A stretch of 64,000 nucleotides of DNA from Agrobacterium tumefaciens (GTDB lineage Bacteria > Pseudomonadota > Alphaproteobacteria > Rhizobiales > Rhizobiaceae), in assembly GCA_025560025.1 (NCBI GenBank), contig CP048486.1:1430001-1494000 (forward strand). The letters are read 5' to 3'. The first letter of the stretch is position 1. Every line of letters starts with the position of its first letter. Positions 49,002 to 58,598 of the stretch are shown one piece after another. The position numbers and the translations under genes were made by a program. The notes below the pieces were generated by a model. It was not told the origin of the DNA. It searched no databases and saw nothing but the letters and a program-made list of their open reading frames with translations.

Positions 49002-50352
49002 GATGACCAGCACATCCCTTCGCTGGCGATTTACTTTTGGTTTTATTGTCCTGCAGCTCTGCGCGGTCATCGCCTCGCTCAGCCTGGTTTTCTATCTCCT
49101 TTCTGGCCTCAAGCCCGATGTGGCGATCACCTCCATCTGGCTGTCTCAGGAAATCGCAGACTCGGTCCGTCTCGAGCCGAATGGTCGGGTCCATCTGGTG
49201 CCGACGGCCAAGCTTAAAGAGATTATGGAGGAAGCGCCTGACCTGTGGTTCGTGGCAGATCTTGGAAAAGATACTGTCCTTGCACACGGTGCGCCTCCCG
49301 GGAAAATTGCCGACAACATGCCATTCCTGCGGACGTTCAGAAGTGTCGAACTCCATGGTGATCTGAACGATCCGTTGAGTGTCGCCCGCATGGAGCGTTT
49401 CGACACAGAGGCCGGTGAGGCAACGATTTTTGCCGGCGGTGTTTCGATGTCCCAATATGGTGTGACCGTGCTGCTGGGGAACCTTGCCATCGGCGTGCCG
49501 GCGCTGATCCTCGTCGCCATTTCCCTGATTGGCGTCCCGTTTGTCACGCGCTTGGCTTTGCGGTCCTTCAGCGATCTGACCAGGCGTCTCGACAGGATCG
49601 ATCTCGACACACGTGGCGCCCTGGTGGAAGAGCGGGGCTTGCCCACTGAGGTGCTTCGTCTGGTGCGCGACATCAACAGGGCACTGCGTCGTCTCGACAG
49701 CGGCTTCGAGGCGACGGAGCGCTTCTTCGTCAACGCGGCCCATGAACTTCGAACGCCGATTGCTGTCCTGCAGGTAAGAATCGATACGCTTTCACCAGGT
49801 GCGGACAAGACACACCTGCAGACGGCCATCAAGCGACTTACAGCGATCGCGAACCAGCTTCTCGACACCGAGAAGTACCGGCAGAAGCCCCAGCAGAATG
49901 CACCCGTCGATCTCAACAGCGTTGTGTCGAAGGTGGTTGCCGACCTTGCTCCCCTGGCGATCGCCGAAGGTTACGATATTTCGTTCGATAGCGATGCGGA
50001 AAACCTGTTCGTTCCCGGCGATGCCGAAGCTCTGGAGCGTGCATTCGTCAATCTGGTCCGTAATGCAGTCCAGTACGGAGGCGGCGAAGGACAGATATCG
50101 GTCAGTATTGAGGCTGACGGCAGCGTGGCTGTTGCCGATCAGGGCTGCGGAATTGCCGGCGATAAGCAATCGCGCATATTCGAGCCGTTCTACCGGATCA
50201 GCCCTCACGGCTCAGGTGCGGGCCTGGGGCTCAGCATGGTCAACGAGATCGTCACCCGTCACGGCGGCTACGTTGAGCTCTCGTCCGCTCCAGGCAAGGG
50301 CAGCACATTTGCCGTACGCTGGCGCGAGAAGCGCGTTTTCCAGCAGCGGTAG
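48988..50352 (+). CDS. Sensor histidine kinase
   Basis: 454 residues. Two membrane helices (about 15-40 and 162-185) flank a periplasmic sensor of about 120 residues. A HAMP-like linker follows, then the dimerisation domain with AAHELRTPIAV (phospho-acceptor His252) and a catalytic domain with NLVRNAVQYGG (N box), ADQGCGIAGD (G1), FEPFYR (F box) and GAGLGLSMV (G2). Partner of the overlapping response regulator. An ATG at 49003 is an alternative start. MacAB downstream is a plausible target. Confidence 0.94.
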   Translation: MSRNRMTSTSLRWRFTFGFIVLQLCAVIASLSLVFYLLSGLKPDVAITSIWLSQEIADSVRLEPNGRVHLVPTAKLKEIMEEAPDLWFVADLGKDTVLAHGAPPGKIADNMPFLRTFRSVELHGDLNDPLSVARMERFDTEAGEATIFAGGVSMSQYGVTVLLGNLAIGVPALILVAISLIGVPFVTRLALRSFSDLTRRLDRIDLDTRGALVEERGLPTEVLRLVRDINRALRRLDSGFEATERFFVNAAHELRTPIAVLQVRIDTLSPGADKTHLQTAIKRLTAIANQLLDTEKYRQKPQQNAPVDLNSVVSKVVADLAPLAIAEGYDISFDSDAENLFVPGDAEALERAFVNLVRNAVQYGGGEGQISVSIEADGSVAVADQGCGIAGDKQSRIFEPFYRISPHGSGAGLGLSMVNEIVTRHGGYVELSSAPGKGSTFAVRWREKRVFQQR

Positions 50353-50598
50353 GTCCGTCGCCTGCGCCAACAGGTCAAGGCGTTTTCATCCGCCGACGTT
50401 TGCTGAGCACGGCCGCGATCGCTTGATGTCTGGCGCACAATCTTTGGCACACCATCCACATTGCAAGCACTCTTTGCCGATCGGTTGATCTTACAGCCCG
50501 TGCCAAACGGATAGGCGCGACGACCGCTCTCCGTAATTTTCAGGTAACTCTCGTGACAGAGAAAGCCCGCAAATTTCAATAGCATGGGCCACGACTAA

Positions 50599-51792
50599 AT
50601 GACACGACACATTACCCGCAAGCGTTTCATCCTGGCGGCGGCAACCCTTGTCGGTCTGCTGGGCGTCTGGCTGTTGTTTCTGCGTCCGCCGGCGAAGCCT
50701 GAACTGGTGACCGCGCAGGCGCGAACGGGTGACATTGAAGAGGTGGTGCTGGCGACCGGGGTTCTCGAACCGCTCGAGCTGGTGCGTGTCGGCGCTCAGG
50801 CCTCGGGTCGCATTGAGCATCTGGCTGTCAAGATCGGTGACATCGTCGAGGCTGGCCAATTGGTGGCCGAGATCGATTCCCAGACCCGGCGCAACACCTT
50901 GCGGGACCGTGAGGCCGCTTTGGCCAACATCCGCGCCGTTCACGCCGCGCGCAGCGCCGGTCTGGTGAAAGCCGAGAAGGATTTCGAGCGCGAGCGTGAC
51001 CTGCTGGCAGGTGGTTCCACGCCGCGCGCCCAGTATGACGCCGCGGTTGCGATGCGAGACACCGCGCGGGCTGAGGTTCAGTCGCTGGACGCTCAGGTCG
51101 CCCAAGCGCAGGTCGCGCTGGAGTCTGCGGGTATAGAACTGGACTATACGCGCATCACTGCCCCAATCGCCGGCACAGTGGTCGCGATCGTCACTGACGA
51201 GGGCCAAACCGTGAATGCCCTGCAGACCGCGCCGACCATCGTCATGATCGCGCGATTGGACACAATGACGGTGCGCGCGGATATCTCCGAGGCTGACGTC
51301 GTGCGTGTGCGGCGGGGCCTGCCGGTCTGGTTCAGCATTCTCGGCGATCCGAAGCGTCGTTTTGATGGGGAGTTGCGACAGGTGGAACCGGCCCCAGCCT
51401 CCATCGCCAACGAGAGCAATACCACCGCGAGCCGGATTGGCTCAACCAACGGCGCGGTCTATTACACCGGGCTGATCGACGTGGCGAATGCGGACGGGGT
51501 CCTGCGGCCCTCCATGACGGCGCAGGTGTCCATCGTCTTGAGCCGCGTCAGCGGCGCCGTGCTGATTCCGCTCAGCGCGGTGGAAGGCGCGCCACGGGCC
51601 GGGGACACGGCGCGTGTCCGCATACTGGACGCGATGGGCGAGGTCCAGATCCGGCAGGTCCAGGTCGGCATCGATAACGGCGCGGACATCCAGATCCTTA
51701 GCGGTGTTCAGGCAGGCGAGACCATCGTCCTTGGAGCATCCACGGACGAACGCACGGATGGCCAGGCTCAACTGGCCGCGGCGAAGCGATAG
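50599..51792 (+). CDS. MacA-type membrane fusion protein
   Basis: 397 residues. One N-terminal helix (FILAAATLVGLLGVWLLFL), a lipoyl domain (GRIEHLAVKIGDIVEAGQLV), a coiled-coil hairpin (about 105-175), the second lipoyl half (YTRITAPIAGTVVAIVTDEG), a beta-barrel and a membrane-proximal domain (GVQAGETIVLGAS). It is the periplasmic adaptor of MacAB-TolC tripartite ABC pumps for macrolides, peptides or lipids. The MacB gene starts eight bases after its stop. No outer-membrane factor gene is present in the window. Confidence 0.94.
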   Translation: MTRHITRKRFILAAATLVGLLGVWLLFLRPPAKPELVTAQARTGDIEEVVLATGVLEPLELVRVGAQASGRIEHLAVKIGDIVEAGQLVAEIDSQTRRNTLRDREAALANIRAVHAARSAGLVKAEKDFERERDLLAGGSTPRAQYDAAVAMRDTARAEVQSLDAQVAQAQVALESAGIELDYTRITAPIAGTVVAIVTDEGQTVNALQTAPTIVMIARLDTMTVRADISEADVVRVRRGLPVWFSILGDPKRRFDGELRQVEPAPASIANESNTTASRIGSTNGAVYYTGLIDVANADGVLRPSMTAQVSIVLSRVSGAVLIPLSAVEGAPRAGDTARVRILDAMGEVQIRQVQVGIDNGADIQILSGVQAGETIVLGASTDERTDGQAQLAAAKR

Positions 51793-51800
51793 GGCGCGTT

Positions 51801-53750
51801 ATGACGGAACCACTGATCCGCGTACGTGGGGTATCCCGCGCTTTCCCCGCAGGCGACGAGATGGTGCGAGTGCTGAAAGACGTCGACCTCGACATCGAGG
51901 CCGGCGAGATGATGGCCATCATCGGCGCTTCTGGCTCCGGCAAGTCGACGCTGATGAACATCCTTGGCTGCCTCGATCGTCCGACGGACGGCAGCTACTG
52001 GATCGAAGGACGCGAGACCTCGAAGATGTCCGTTGACGAACTGGCGGCTCTACGCCGTGAGCGTTTTGGTTTCATCTTCCAGCGCTATCATCTGCTTGGC
52101 GATCTCAGCGCGGCCAGCAACGTCGAGGTGCCGGCCATCTATGCCGGACGCAGCCGATCCGACCGGCACAAGCGAGCGATCTCCTTGTTGACCCGGCTGG
52201 GCCTCGCCGAGCGGACGGGCAATATCCCGGGCAAGCTTTCGGGCGGCCAGCAGCAGCGGGTGTCGATCGCCCGCGCCCTGATGAATGGCGGCGAGATAAT
52301 TCTGGCCGACGAACCGACCGGAGCGCTGGATACGCACAGTGGCGCCGAAGTCATGAAGATCCTGCGCGAGCTTCATGCCGAAGGGCACACCATCATCCTC
52401 GTCACTCACGACAAGAAGATCGCCGAACACGCGGATCGGGTTGTAGAGATCAGCGACGGCGTTATCATTTCCGACGAGCGCAATATATCCAAATCCGCCG
52501 CGACGGCCCGTCCCATCCGCGAGCACGCGCCAGGCGCTGGCTGGCGTGGTGCAATTGATCGGATGACCGAAGCCTTTCGTATGGCGGGCGCGGCGATCTG
52601 GGCGCACAAGATGCGCTCGCTTCTGACCATGCTCGGCATCATCATCGGTATCGCCTCGGTGGCGGCTATCTCGGCGCTGGGAGCCGGCTCGCAGCAACAA
52701 ATCCTGAGCAGTATCAGTTCGCTCGGCACCAACACCATCGAGGTGCGGGCCGGTAAAGGCTTCGGCGATCTGGAAGCGGGCAAGATACGGACCCTGGTTC
52801 CCGCCGATGCCGAAGCGCTGGTGAACCAGCCCTATGTCGACAGCGTGACACCAACCGTCACGACGAGTGTAACCGTCAAGCGCGCCGCCGTGGCCGTCAA
52901 TGCGTCAGTCACCGGAGTTGGCGCGGACTTCTTTCGTGTACGGGGCCTTGAGCTGGCGCATGGGCAACTGTTCGACGCCCAGGACGTTACCGCCTACAGC
53001 CAGAATGTGGTGATCGATGCAAACGCCGCGCGAGACCTGTTTCCAGACCGGGTTAACCCGGTGGGGCAGGTCATCCTTCTGGGCACAATGCCGGCGAGGG
53101 TTGTGGGTGTGACGAAACGGGAAAACTCCTTCGGCCCGGCGGTTGATACGTTGACGGTTTATGCGCCCTACACAACCGTTATGGGCCGCATGCTGGGTCG
53201 TCCGAATGTCGACGGCATAACGGTCCGTATCAAAGACGATGTCGATCCGGGCAATGTCGAGGCCGCAGTTTCCCGCCTTATCGAGCGTCGGCATGGCGCG
53301 AAAGACTTCTTCCTCACCAACTCGGCGACCATTCGCGAGACTATCGAGACCACCACGCAAACTTTGACGCTGCTAATTTCGTCAGTCGCCGTGATCTCGC
53401 TGATTGTCGGCGGTATCGGTGTGATGAATATCATGCTGGTATCCGTGACCGAACGCACCAAGGAGATTGGGGTTCGTGTGGCTGTCGGCGCGCGCCGCAG
53501 CGACATCCTTTCCCAGTTCCTGATCGAGGCCGTCATGGTTTGCCTTGTCGGCGGCTTCATGGGAGTGATGCTCGCCCTCGGGATCAGCGCTCTTTTCAAT
53601 TTGCTGAGCCCCGATTTCAAAATGATCTTCTCTTCAGGCTCCATCATGGTGGCCTTCGCCTGCTCAACCCTGATCGGAATCGTCTTCGGCTTCCTTCCTG
53701 CCCGCAATGCGGCAAAGCTGGACCCGATCGAAGCCCTGGCGCGCGACTGA
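51801..53750 (+). CDS. MacB-type ABC transporter (ATPase fused to permease)
   Basis: 649 residues. The N-terminal ATPase has Walker [10 protein letters not shown] (42-50), signature LSGGQQQR (146-153), Walker [13 protein letters not shown] and the His switch LVTHDKK. After a linker come helix 1 (about 270-295), a periplasmic MacB domain, and three C-terminal helices of the FtsX type ending [18 protein letters not shown]. It forms a mechanotransmission-type pump with MacA and a TolC-like channel. It lies in one run with the two-component genes upstream. Substrate unknown. Confidence 0.95.
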   Translation: MTEPLIRVRGVSRAFPAGDEMVRVLKDVDLDIEAGEMMAIIGASGSGKSTLMNILGCLDRPTDGSYWIEGRETSKMSVDELAALRRERFGFIFQRYHLLGDLSAASNVEVPAIYAGRSRSDRHKRAISLLTRLGLAERTGNIPGKLSGGQQQRVSIARALMNGGEIILADEPTGALDTHSGAEVMKILRELHAEGHTIILVTHDKKIAEHADRVVEISDGVIISDERNISKSAATARPIREHAPGAGWRGAIDRMTEAFRMAGAAIWAHKMRSLLTMLGIIIGIASVAAISALGAGSQQQILSSISSLGTNTIEVRAGKGFGDLEAGKIRTLVPADAEALVNQPYVDSVTPTVTTSVTVKRAAVAVNASVTGVGADFFRVRGLELAHGQLFDAQDVTAYSQNVVIDANAARDLFPDRVNPVGQVILLGTMPARVVGVTKRENSFGPAVDTLTVYAPYTTVMGRMLGRPNVDGITVRIKDDVDPGNVEAAVSRLIERRHGAKDFFLTNSATIRETIETTTQTLTLLISSVAVISLIVGGIGVMNIMLVSVTERTKEIGVRVAVGARRSDILSQFLIEAVMVCLVGGFMGVMLALGISALFNLLSPDFKMIFSSGSIMVAFACSTLIGIVFGFLPARNAAKLDPIEALARD

Positions 53751-53794
53751 TGAACTGCAAGCATCTGCTTGGTGGCGTTGTGGTTCGCTTGTCA

Positions 53795-54700
53795 TTATTG
53801 AGGCTGGCGTATGTCCCTAGACCGACGGTGCAAGGCTGCATCGAGCAGCTTGCGCCCATTGCCAGCGAGCCAGGACCTGAAAGTGAGAAGGTCGGGGTTA
53901 ATTTCGCGCATGACTTTCAGATCGACGAGCTCGGCGAGCGGCCCGTCTACCAGGCTCTCTGCCATATGCGCGAGATCAGCGTTTGCAGCCAAAACATCGT
54001 CCGGAAACCTTTCATAGGCTATCGAGCGACCGGCTGCTGCGCTTAAGGCAGCCTCAAGCTCGGGACCGGTCAGTCGATCGCTGGCGATCTTAAGTGTTGC
54101 GCCGCCGAAGCGTGACTTTTCGGCAAGAACGGCAGCGACAAACCTGCCGATGTCTTCCACGGCGGTTAGCTGGATGGAATGGTCAGGTCGGATCAGGGAC
54201 ACCAGCCGGCCCTCATCGAGACCGAAGCCGGGCCTCACCAGCATTTCCATGAAAATCATCGGCCGGATGATGGTCGTAGTCATGTCGAGCTGTCGAATAT
54301 GGGCTTCGATACGAGGCTTGGCGTCGAAACGCGGAACGCCTGTCAGTTCATTCCCCACGCTGGCGCCCGAAGAATAAACAAAATGGTTGATGCCGGTTTC
54401 GGCAGCGATATCCGCAATCGATATACCATGACGGACTTCGTCTTCGGCAGCCAGGCTGGCTGGCAGTACGCTAAAGACACCGTAAGCGTCTTTCATCGCT
54501 GTGCGGATTACTTTGGTCTCTTCAAATGAACCCTGGACAAGCTCGACACCTGCATTCCGTAACTGCAGCGATGCAGCTTTGGTGGAATCCAGAACGAGTG
54601 CGCGAACAGGCCATCCTGCCTTCAGCAACGCTTTGGCGACAGATCCTCCCTGCCTTCCGGTAGCGCCGAAAACCAGAATGGGATGCTTTCTATTGGTCAC
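53795..54700 (-). CDS. NmrA/HSCARG-like NAD(P)-binding protein
   Basis: 301 residues of the atypical short-chain dehydrogenase class. A Rossmann motif FGATGRQGGSVAKAL lies near the start. Later blocks are VYSSGASVGN, TTIIRPMIFMEML and TAVEDIGRFVAAVL. NmrA-like members usually sense NADP(H) or reduce quinones. The GTG start at 54700 is chosen because GAGGG lies six bases upstream. Divergent from an HxlR regulator, a very common pairing. Its 3' end converges with MacB. Confidence 0.9.
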   Translation of the reverse strand: MTNRKHPILVFGATGRQGGSVAKALLKAGWPVRALVLDSTKAASLQLRNAGVELVQGSFEETKVIRTAMKDAYGVFSVLPASLAAEDEVRHGISIADIAAETGINHFVYSSGASVGNELTGVPRFDAKPRIEAHIRQLDMTTTIIRPMIFMEMLVRPGFGLDEGRLVSLIRPDHSIQLTAVEDIGRFVAAVLAEKSRFGGATLKIASDRLTGPELEAALSAAAGRSIAYERFPDDVLAANADLAHMAESLVDGPLAELVDLKVMREINPDLLTFRSWLAGNGRKLLDAALHRRSRDIRQPQ

Positions 54701-54789
54701 TTGAAGCCCTCGCGTTAAACCAGGACCGTCTATATATACGAATGTAGTGCTGCCGGAAGACGGCACATTTTTCAGCATCAGGCACAAGG

Positions 54790-55203
54790 ATGATACCCTT
54801 GGAAGAGCAGATCGATGCCGGCCCATCGCGCGGATCAGAAAACGACAGACACTTCAGACCCATCCCGTCAAACGGAGTCTGCAGCCTGCTGAGTGACAAA
54901 TGGACTGTGCCGGTTCTTTGGCGTCTTTCTCTCGCGGAAGATCATCGACTCCGCTTTTCGACATTGAAAAAAGAGGTCGGTGAGATCACCCAGCGCATGC
55001 TGACGCTCACGCTGCGTAATCTCGAGCGCGAAGGATTTGTTGTGCGTCACTATTTCCCCGAAGTGCCGCCGCGTGTCGAATACGAACTGACAGAGATCGG
55101 CCACGGAGCTTTGCGTGCCCTTGAGGGATTTAACTTCTGGGTCCACGACAATCTGGACACCATCACAGCGCGCCGGCGCGCTTACGATAAGGCGAAGTTG
55201 TAA
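54790..55203 (+). CDS. HxlR-family transcriptional regulator
   Basis: 137 residues. Winged helix with the single sensor-type Cys in SNGVCSLLSDKWTVPVLWRL and recognition region FSTLKKEVGEITQRMLTLTL. It is divergent from the NmrA-like oxidoreductase, about 90 bases between starts, and so is the likely regulator of that gene. Confidence 0.93.
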   Translation: MIPLEEQIDAGPSRGSENDRHFRPIPSNGVCSLLSDKWTVPVLWRLSLAEDHRLRFSTLKKEVGEITQRMLTLTLRNLEREGFVVRHYFPEVPPRVEYELTEIGHGALRALEGFNFWVHDNLDTITARRRAYDKAKL

Positions 55204-55582
55204 CCCAGTGACCGAAATTGGCTGAGAAGGCGGAAGTGGTCGCGGAGGTTACCCGTTTTCCTCAGTGGCTATTTCATCCTTGGCTTCCGGGACTGGACGA
55301 TGGCGGTACCGCGGTAGTCGTTTCAAACAACTGGCGAAGCTTGGTCTGCCCGGCGCAGAAGATCTACGCCCCTGTTCTTGCCTTAATATCGATCTCTGCG
55401 CCCGAAAATGTGGCGCCGATACGAGTTTAGCGCGGCCCCTCAACTTCTACCGCCCATCTTGACAGATCGAAGCCGCTCTCAGTTCTTTTTGCGCCCATCA
55501 CGAAAAAACAAATCGCTAACGGTTACTTTACTATGGGTTGAATTTGGCGGAAAGTACTCGCTTAAGATATGGAGGGGAACTC
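55204..55582. other. Gap upstream of the tyrosinase gene
   Basis: About 380 bases, presumably with the tyrosinase promoter. No recognisable coding frame. Confidence 0.4.
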
Positions 55583-57040
55583 ATGCATCGACGCAGTTTT
55601 GTAGCAGGAGCGACCACGGCGGCGATCCTGATGGGCATCAATCGCTTCGACATTGCCCGTGCAGCGGGATCAGGCGCGAGGGAGGATATCGAGACGTTTT
55701 CCAAAGACCCTCAGAAGGTAGCGTCGCTGCGACTTGCTTTTCAGAAGCTTTACGACCGTCCCAAAGATCAGAAAGTTGGATGGTTTAATTATGCAGCCAT
55801 TCATGGGATCCCGTCTAACGATCCCGATGCCGGAAAATTGCCTGCAACGATTAAGGCCTACTGGTCTCAGTGCCATAACGACGAAAGTCTCTTTTTCATC
55901 TGGCACCGCGCTTACCTGGCGGCGATAGAGAGGAATTTGCAAAAACTTTCCGGCGTCCCGACACTCCGGCTTCCCTATTGGGACTGGTATAAAAATCCGT
56001 CCCTTCCCGCGATCTTCCGGGAAGAATTTTTAGACGCAGGGAAGAAGGAAAAGAATTCCCTCTACAACAGGAATAGGGATCCAGCTGTCCAAGCCGGGGA
56101 TGACGTCTGGTTTTCGTCATCGTCAGGAGCGCTCGACGACACCTCTTTCTTCGGCTTCCAGACAGGCTTAGAAGGAAGTGAGCACGGTGACATACATATC
56201 GGCGTGGCGGGCGGCGCCATATCGGATATGGGGCGCGTGCCGACCGCAGCCCGGGATCCGATATTCTGGCTACATCACTGCAATATCGATCGACTCTTCA
56301 CGGCCTGGATTTCTCTCAAACGCAAAGCGCCGGATCAGGCTGCATCGTTTACCGCTGGCAAGTTCGCGTTCCCTATCGATCAGGACGCGGATTACAAGCC
56401 AGTCGCGAGCACTCTGGACATGAACTCTACCTCGCCACTCGGCCAAGTCTATGAAAGCTTGGAGGCTCCGTTCTCCCAGAAAGTTGCGCAGGTGACAAAG
56501 CGCCCACCGGTTTCCCGCACAATCTCAGCGAATGCCCGCCCGTTTGGCAGAAGCATTCTTGCTCTGAATGCAGCAACCTCGGTGACCGTACCGACGTCGG
56601 GAGTAAGCCTTGCGTTTGCATTGCCTAGCGACAGTGATCCGCGTTTGAACAGCGTGTTCAGCTCTGTACCGCTGCGCGAGGCCACATCGGTCATTATCGT
56701 TCTCGAAGGCGTCCGTCTGGATTCGCCAGCGAATGGCCTTACCGGTTTCGACGTTTTTGTGAACCTGCCGGAAGGCCAACAGGCTGGCGCCGGCGACTAC
56801 AAGGTCGGTTCCATCGCCCTCTTCAACCTGACTGTTGATCATGGCGATCATCATGGTGGGGCAGGTTCGACGTTCAGGTTCGCTGCAACGAACCAAGCAC
56901 GGTTGCGCGGGGAATTGACCAGCAACGTCGTTGTAAGCCTTGTTCCCAGATTCACCCCGAGAGCAGATCAAACTTCTGTTGATCCAAGTCTCCAGATTAA
57001 GGACTTTCGAGTGGAGGTTTCAAGCGCTCCCTTGCAATAG
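55583..57040 (+). CDS. Tyrosinase (copper polyphenol oxidase), probably exported
   Basis: 485 residues. The leader MHRRSFVAGATTAAILMGIN has RRSF, a twin-arginine-like pair. The copper A site is seen as YAAIHGIP, then FFIWHRAYLAAIERNLQ. The copper B site is seen as HGDIHIGVAGG and RDPIFWLHHCNIDRLFTAW. LPYWDWYKNP is the typical intervening motif. The C-terminal third is a beta-sandwich similar to plant-type polyphenol oxidase tails. GGAGGGG before the ATG at 55583 fixes the start. It likely oxidises phenols to quinones outside the cytoplasm; the natural substrate is unknown. Confidence 0.93.
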   Translation: MHRRSFVAGATTAAILMGINRFDIARAAGSGAREDIETFSKDPQKVASLRLAFQKLYDRPKDQKVGWFNYAAIHGIPSNDPDAGKLPATIKAYWSQCHNDESLFFIWHRAYLAAIERNLQKLSGVPTLRLPYWDWYKNPSLPAIFREEFLDAGKKEKNSLYNRNRDPAVQAGDDVWFSSSSGALDDTSFFGFQTGLEGSEHGDIHIGVAGGAISDMGRVPTAARDPIFWLHHCNIDRLFTAWISLKRKAPDQAASFTAGKFAFPIDQDADYKPVASTLDMNSTSPLGQVYESLEAPFSQKVAQVTKRPPVSRTISANARPFGRSILALNAATSVTVPTSGVSLAFALPSDSDPRLNSVFSSVPLREATSVIIVLEGVRLDSPANGLTGFDVFVNLPEGQQAGAGDYKVGSIALFNLTVDHGDHHGGAGSTFRFAATNQARLRGELTSNVVVSLVPRFTPRADQTSVDPSLQIKDFRVEVSSAPLQ

Positions 57041-57505
57041 GTGTAATCACCTTTTGCATGGATTAAAATATGGGGGCTCCAGATTTCGCCGGATTGGCCT
57101 GACGTCGTTTCAAGCGGGATAGATGACCTTGGCGCACTTCATTGCAATACCAAACACATATGTGTCGTCGGTCATATCGACTATGACGACATCTTTTGGA
57201 AACGCCACCCTCTGAATACAGGCGGCGCTAACGAGTACCGGCAAGAGGTTTCGAAACAAGCTCGACATCGCCCGGCAACAAATGGATTCGCTCACATAAC
57301 AGTATCAGCTAACACTTTCGCAGGAGGTGTTGACGAAGCGGAGACAGCCTGTTGGATCAAATGGCGTCGCATTTTACCAAAAAACCAAACAACTTCGACG
57401 TCACTGCTTGCAGCAAAAATGGAACGATTGGCCGCGTGCCGATGAAACGCGCGATTTCAGCGGCCGCTTCGCGCCCACTGCGGGCAAATGTGCGTCCACA
57501 ATGTC
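57041..57505. other. Gap without a recognisable gene
   Basis: About 465 bases between the tyrosinase and pchB-like genes. A 61-codon minus-strand frame (57110-57295) has no recognisable product. This may be leftover siderophore-cluster DNA. Confidence 0.35.
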
Positions 57506-57853
57506 CTACTCCGCCTTGTTCCGGGGCGCGTTCTTTTGTTCCCAATGGCGAATCTGCTGCTGGATAAACCATTGAATTATCTGGCTGAACAGTGGTACGA
57601 CGAAATTCGGGTCCAGTTTGTTTTCCTCCGCCCAGCGGCACCGTTCCGGTAGCATGGCAGCGACTCGCTCGGGCGCGGGTATGCTTGCGACGTCTGGCTT
57701 GAAACGGGCCGCCTCCAGGACATAGCCCATGCGCAGGCCTAGCAGGTCGACAAGCGCACGGTCGATCGTGTCGATCGCCTGGCGGATGTCGCCGAGGTTT
57801 TGGCAATCGGTGGGCGTTTCGGCCCGGATGCCGAGGTCTTTCGCTGAAGGCAT
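57506..57853 (-). CDS. Isochorismate-pyruvate lyase / chorismate mutase (PchB-like)
   Basis: 115 residues of the AroQ all-helical chorismate mutase fold, closest in pattern to PchB, which converts isochorismate to salicylate and pyruvate: TDCQNLGDIRQAIDTIDRAL, LLGLRMGYVLEAARFK, IPAPERVAAMLPERCRWAEE and QIIQWFIQQQIRHW. GGAGA eight bases before ATG 57853 allows independent translation, although the frame also continues upstream into a fused pseudogene. The enzyme appears intact, but its isochorismate synthase partner is absent from the window. Confidence 0.85.
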   Translation of the reverse strand: MPSAKDLGIRAETPTDCQNLGDIRQAIDTIDRALVDLLGLRMGYVLEAARFKPDVASIPAPERVAAMLPERCRWAEENKLDPNFVVPLFSQIIQWFIQQQIRHWEQKNAPRNKAE

Positions 57854-58306
57854 GAGTTGGTCTCCGTTGTCGAGGTCAGCGTGAAGGTGAGATTGCTTCA
57901 CCCGTTCGCGCAGGTCTTTCTTGCTCACCCTGCCGATCCCGGTTTCTGGAAACTGCGCGATGAAGATGAACGCCGCAAGCCCCCGCGCTTTCAAATGCGG
58001 GATGACGGTGGCGACGAATTCGGCGGCCGAGTTGCCGAAGACGAGATCGGGCGCAAGATGCCAGCTCCGCAGCATCTCAGCAAGGGCATATTGCCAGCGC
58101 AGGAGCGCTGGCTGTGTATAGAGCGTCTGGTCGAGGTTGCTTGCCCGGCCGGGATCGAAGGGCATGCAGACTAGATGGGAAATGCCGTTCCGGCTGAAGC
58201 CTCCAAAACAGGTTTCAATAGCATTGCGGAACACTGCGCTCTCGCGATGGAAAGTGAGCCCTATGCCCGCATGCTGGCCGGTGAAAATCCAGGCTGGGGT
58301 TTGCAT
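57854..58306 (-). pseudogene. Deletion fusion: PKS acyltransferase start + aryl-AMP ligase tail
   Basis: One open frame joins two gene pieces. The first ~100 residues (MQTPAWIFTGQHAGIGLTF, LDQTLYTQPALLRWQYALAE, LVFGNSAAEFVA) match the beginning of a polyketide-synthase acyltransferase domain. The GHS nucleophile motif appears as GNSAAE, so its His is replaced by Asn. The next ~45 residues (PHLKARGLAAF, FPETGIGRVSKKDLRERV) are the C-terminal lobe of a salicylate/DHB-AMP ligase. It ends directly before pchB. Read together, this is an in-frame deletion that removed most of a siderophore cluster. The frame extends 33 codons further upstream. Confidence 0.75.
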
Positions 58307-58598
58307 TCGACCTTCGGTCAATGGGCGGACTGCAAGATATAGGTCATGTCTTGGCAGATACACCAGAAACAGAAAATGGTAAGCACGGTTTCCGCATCGC
58401 ACCACCTACTCATTTCGACCGATAGCCTCAGTCGCGCTCGTCGTTCTGACTGCGTGCCAACCCACAGTCACGACCTGAACGTAATTGCTTTTTGCCTGCT
58501 CGTCATTTGGTGAAATGAAACCTTAGATATAGATCCTAGCCCAGCAAGCGGTATGCTCAGTCTTCTCAGGCCGACCGTTTTCCGCAGACGGAGCCGTC
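58307..58598. other. Gap without a recognisable gene
   Basis: About 290 bases between the acyltransferase fragment and the gamma-glutamyltransferase 3' end. No further polyketide-synthase sequence is recognisable. Confidence 0.4.

Noticed and set aside
57357..57806. 149-codon minus-strand frame across the pchB-like gene
   Set aside because: It is an offset shadow of the pchB-like frame and continues into the gap without a recognisable product.
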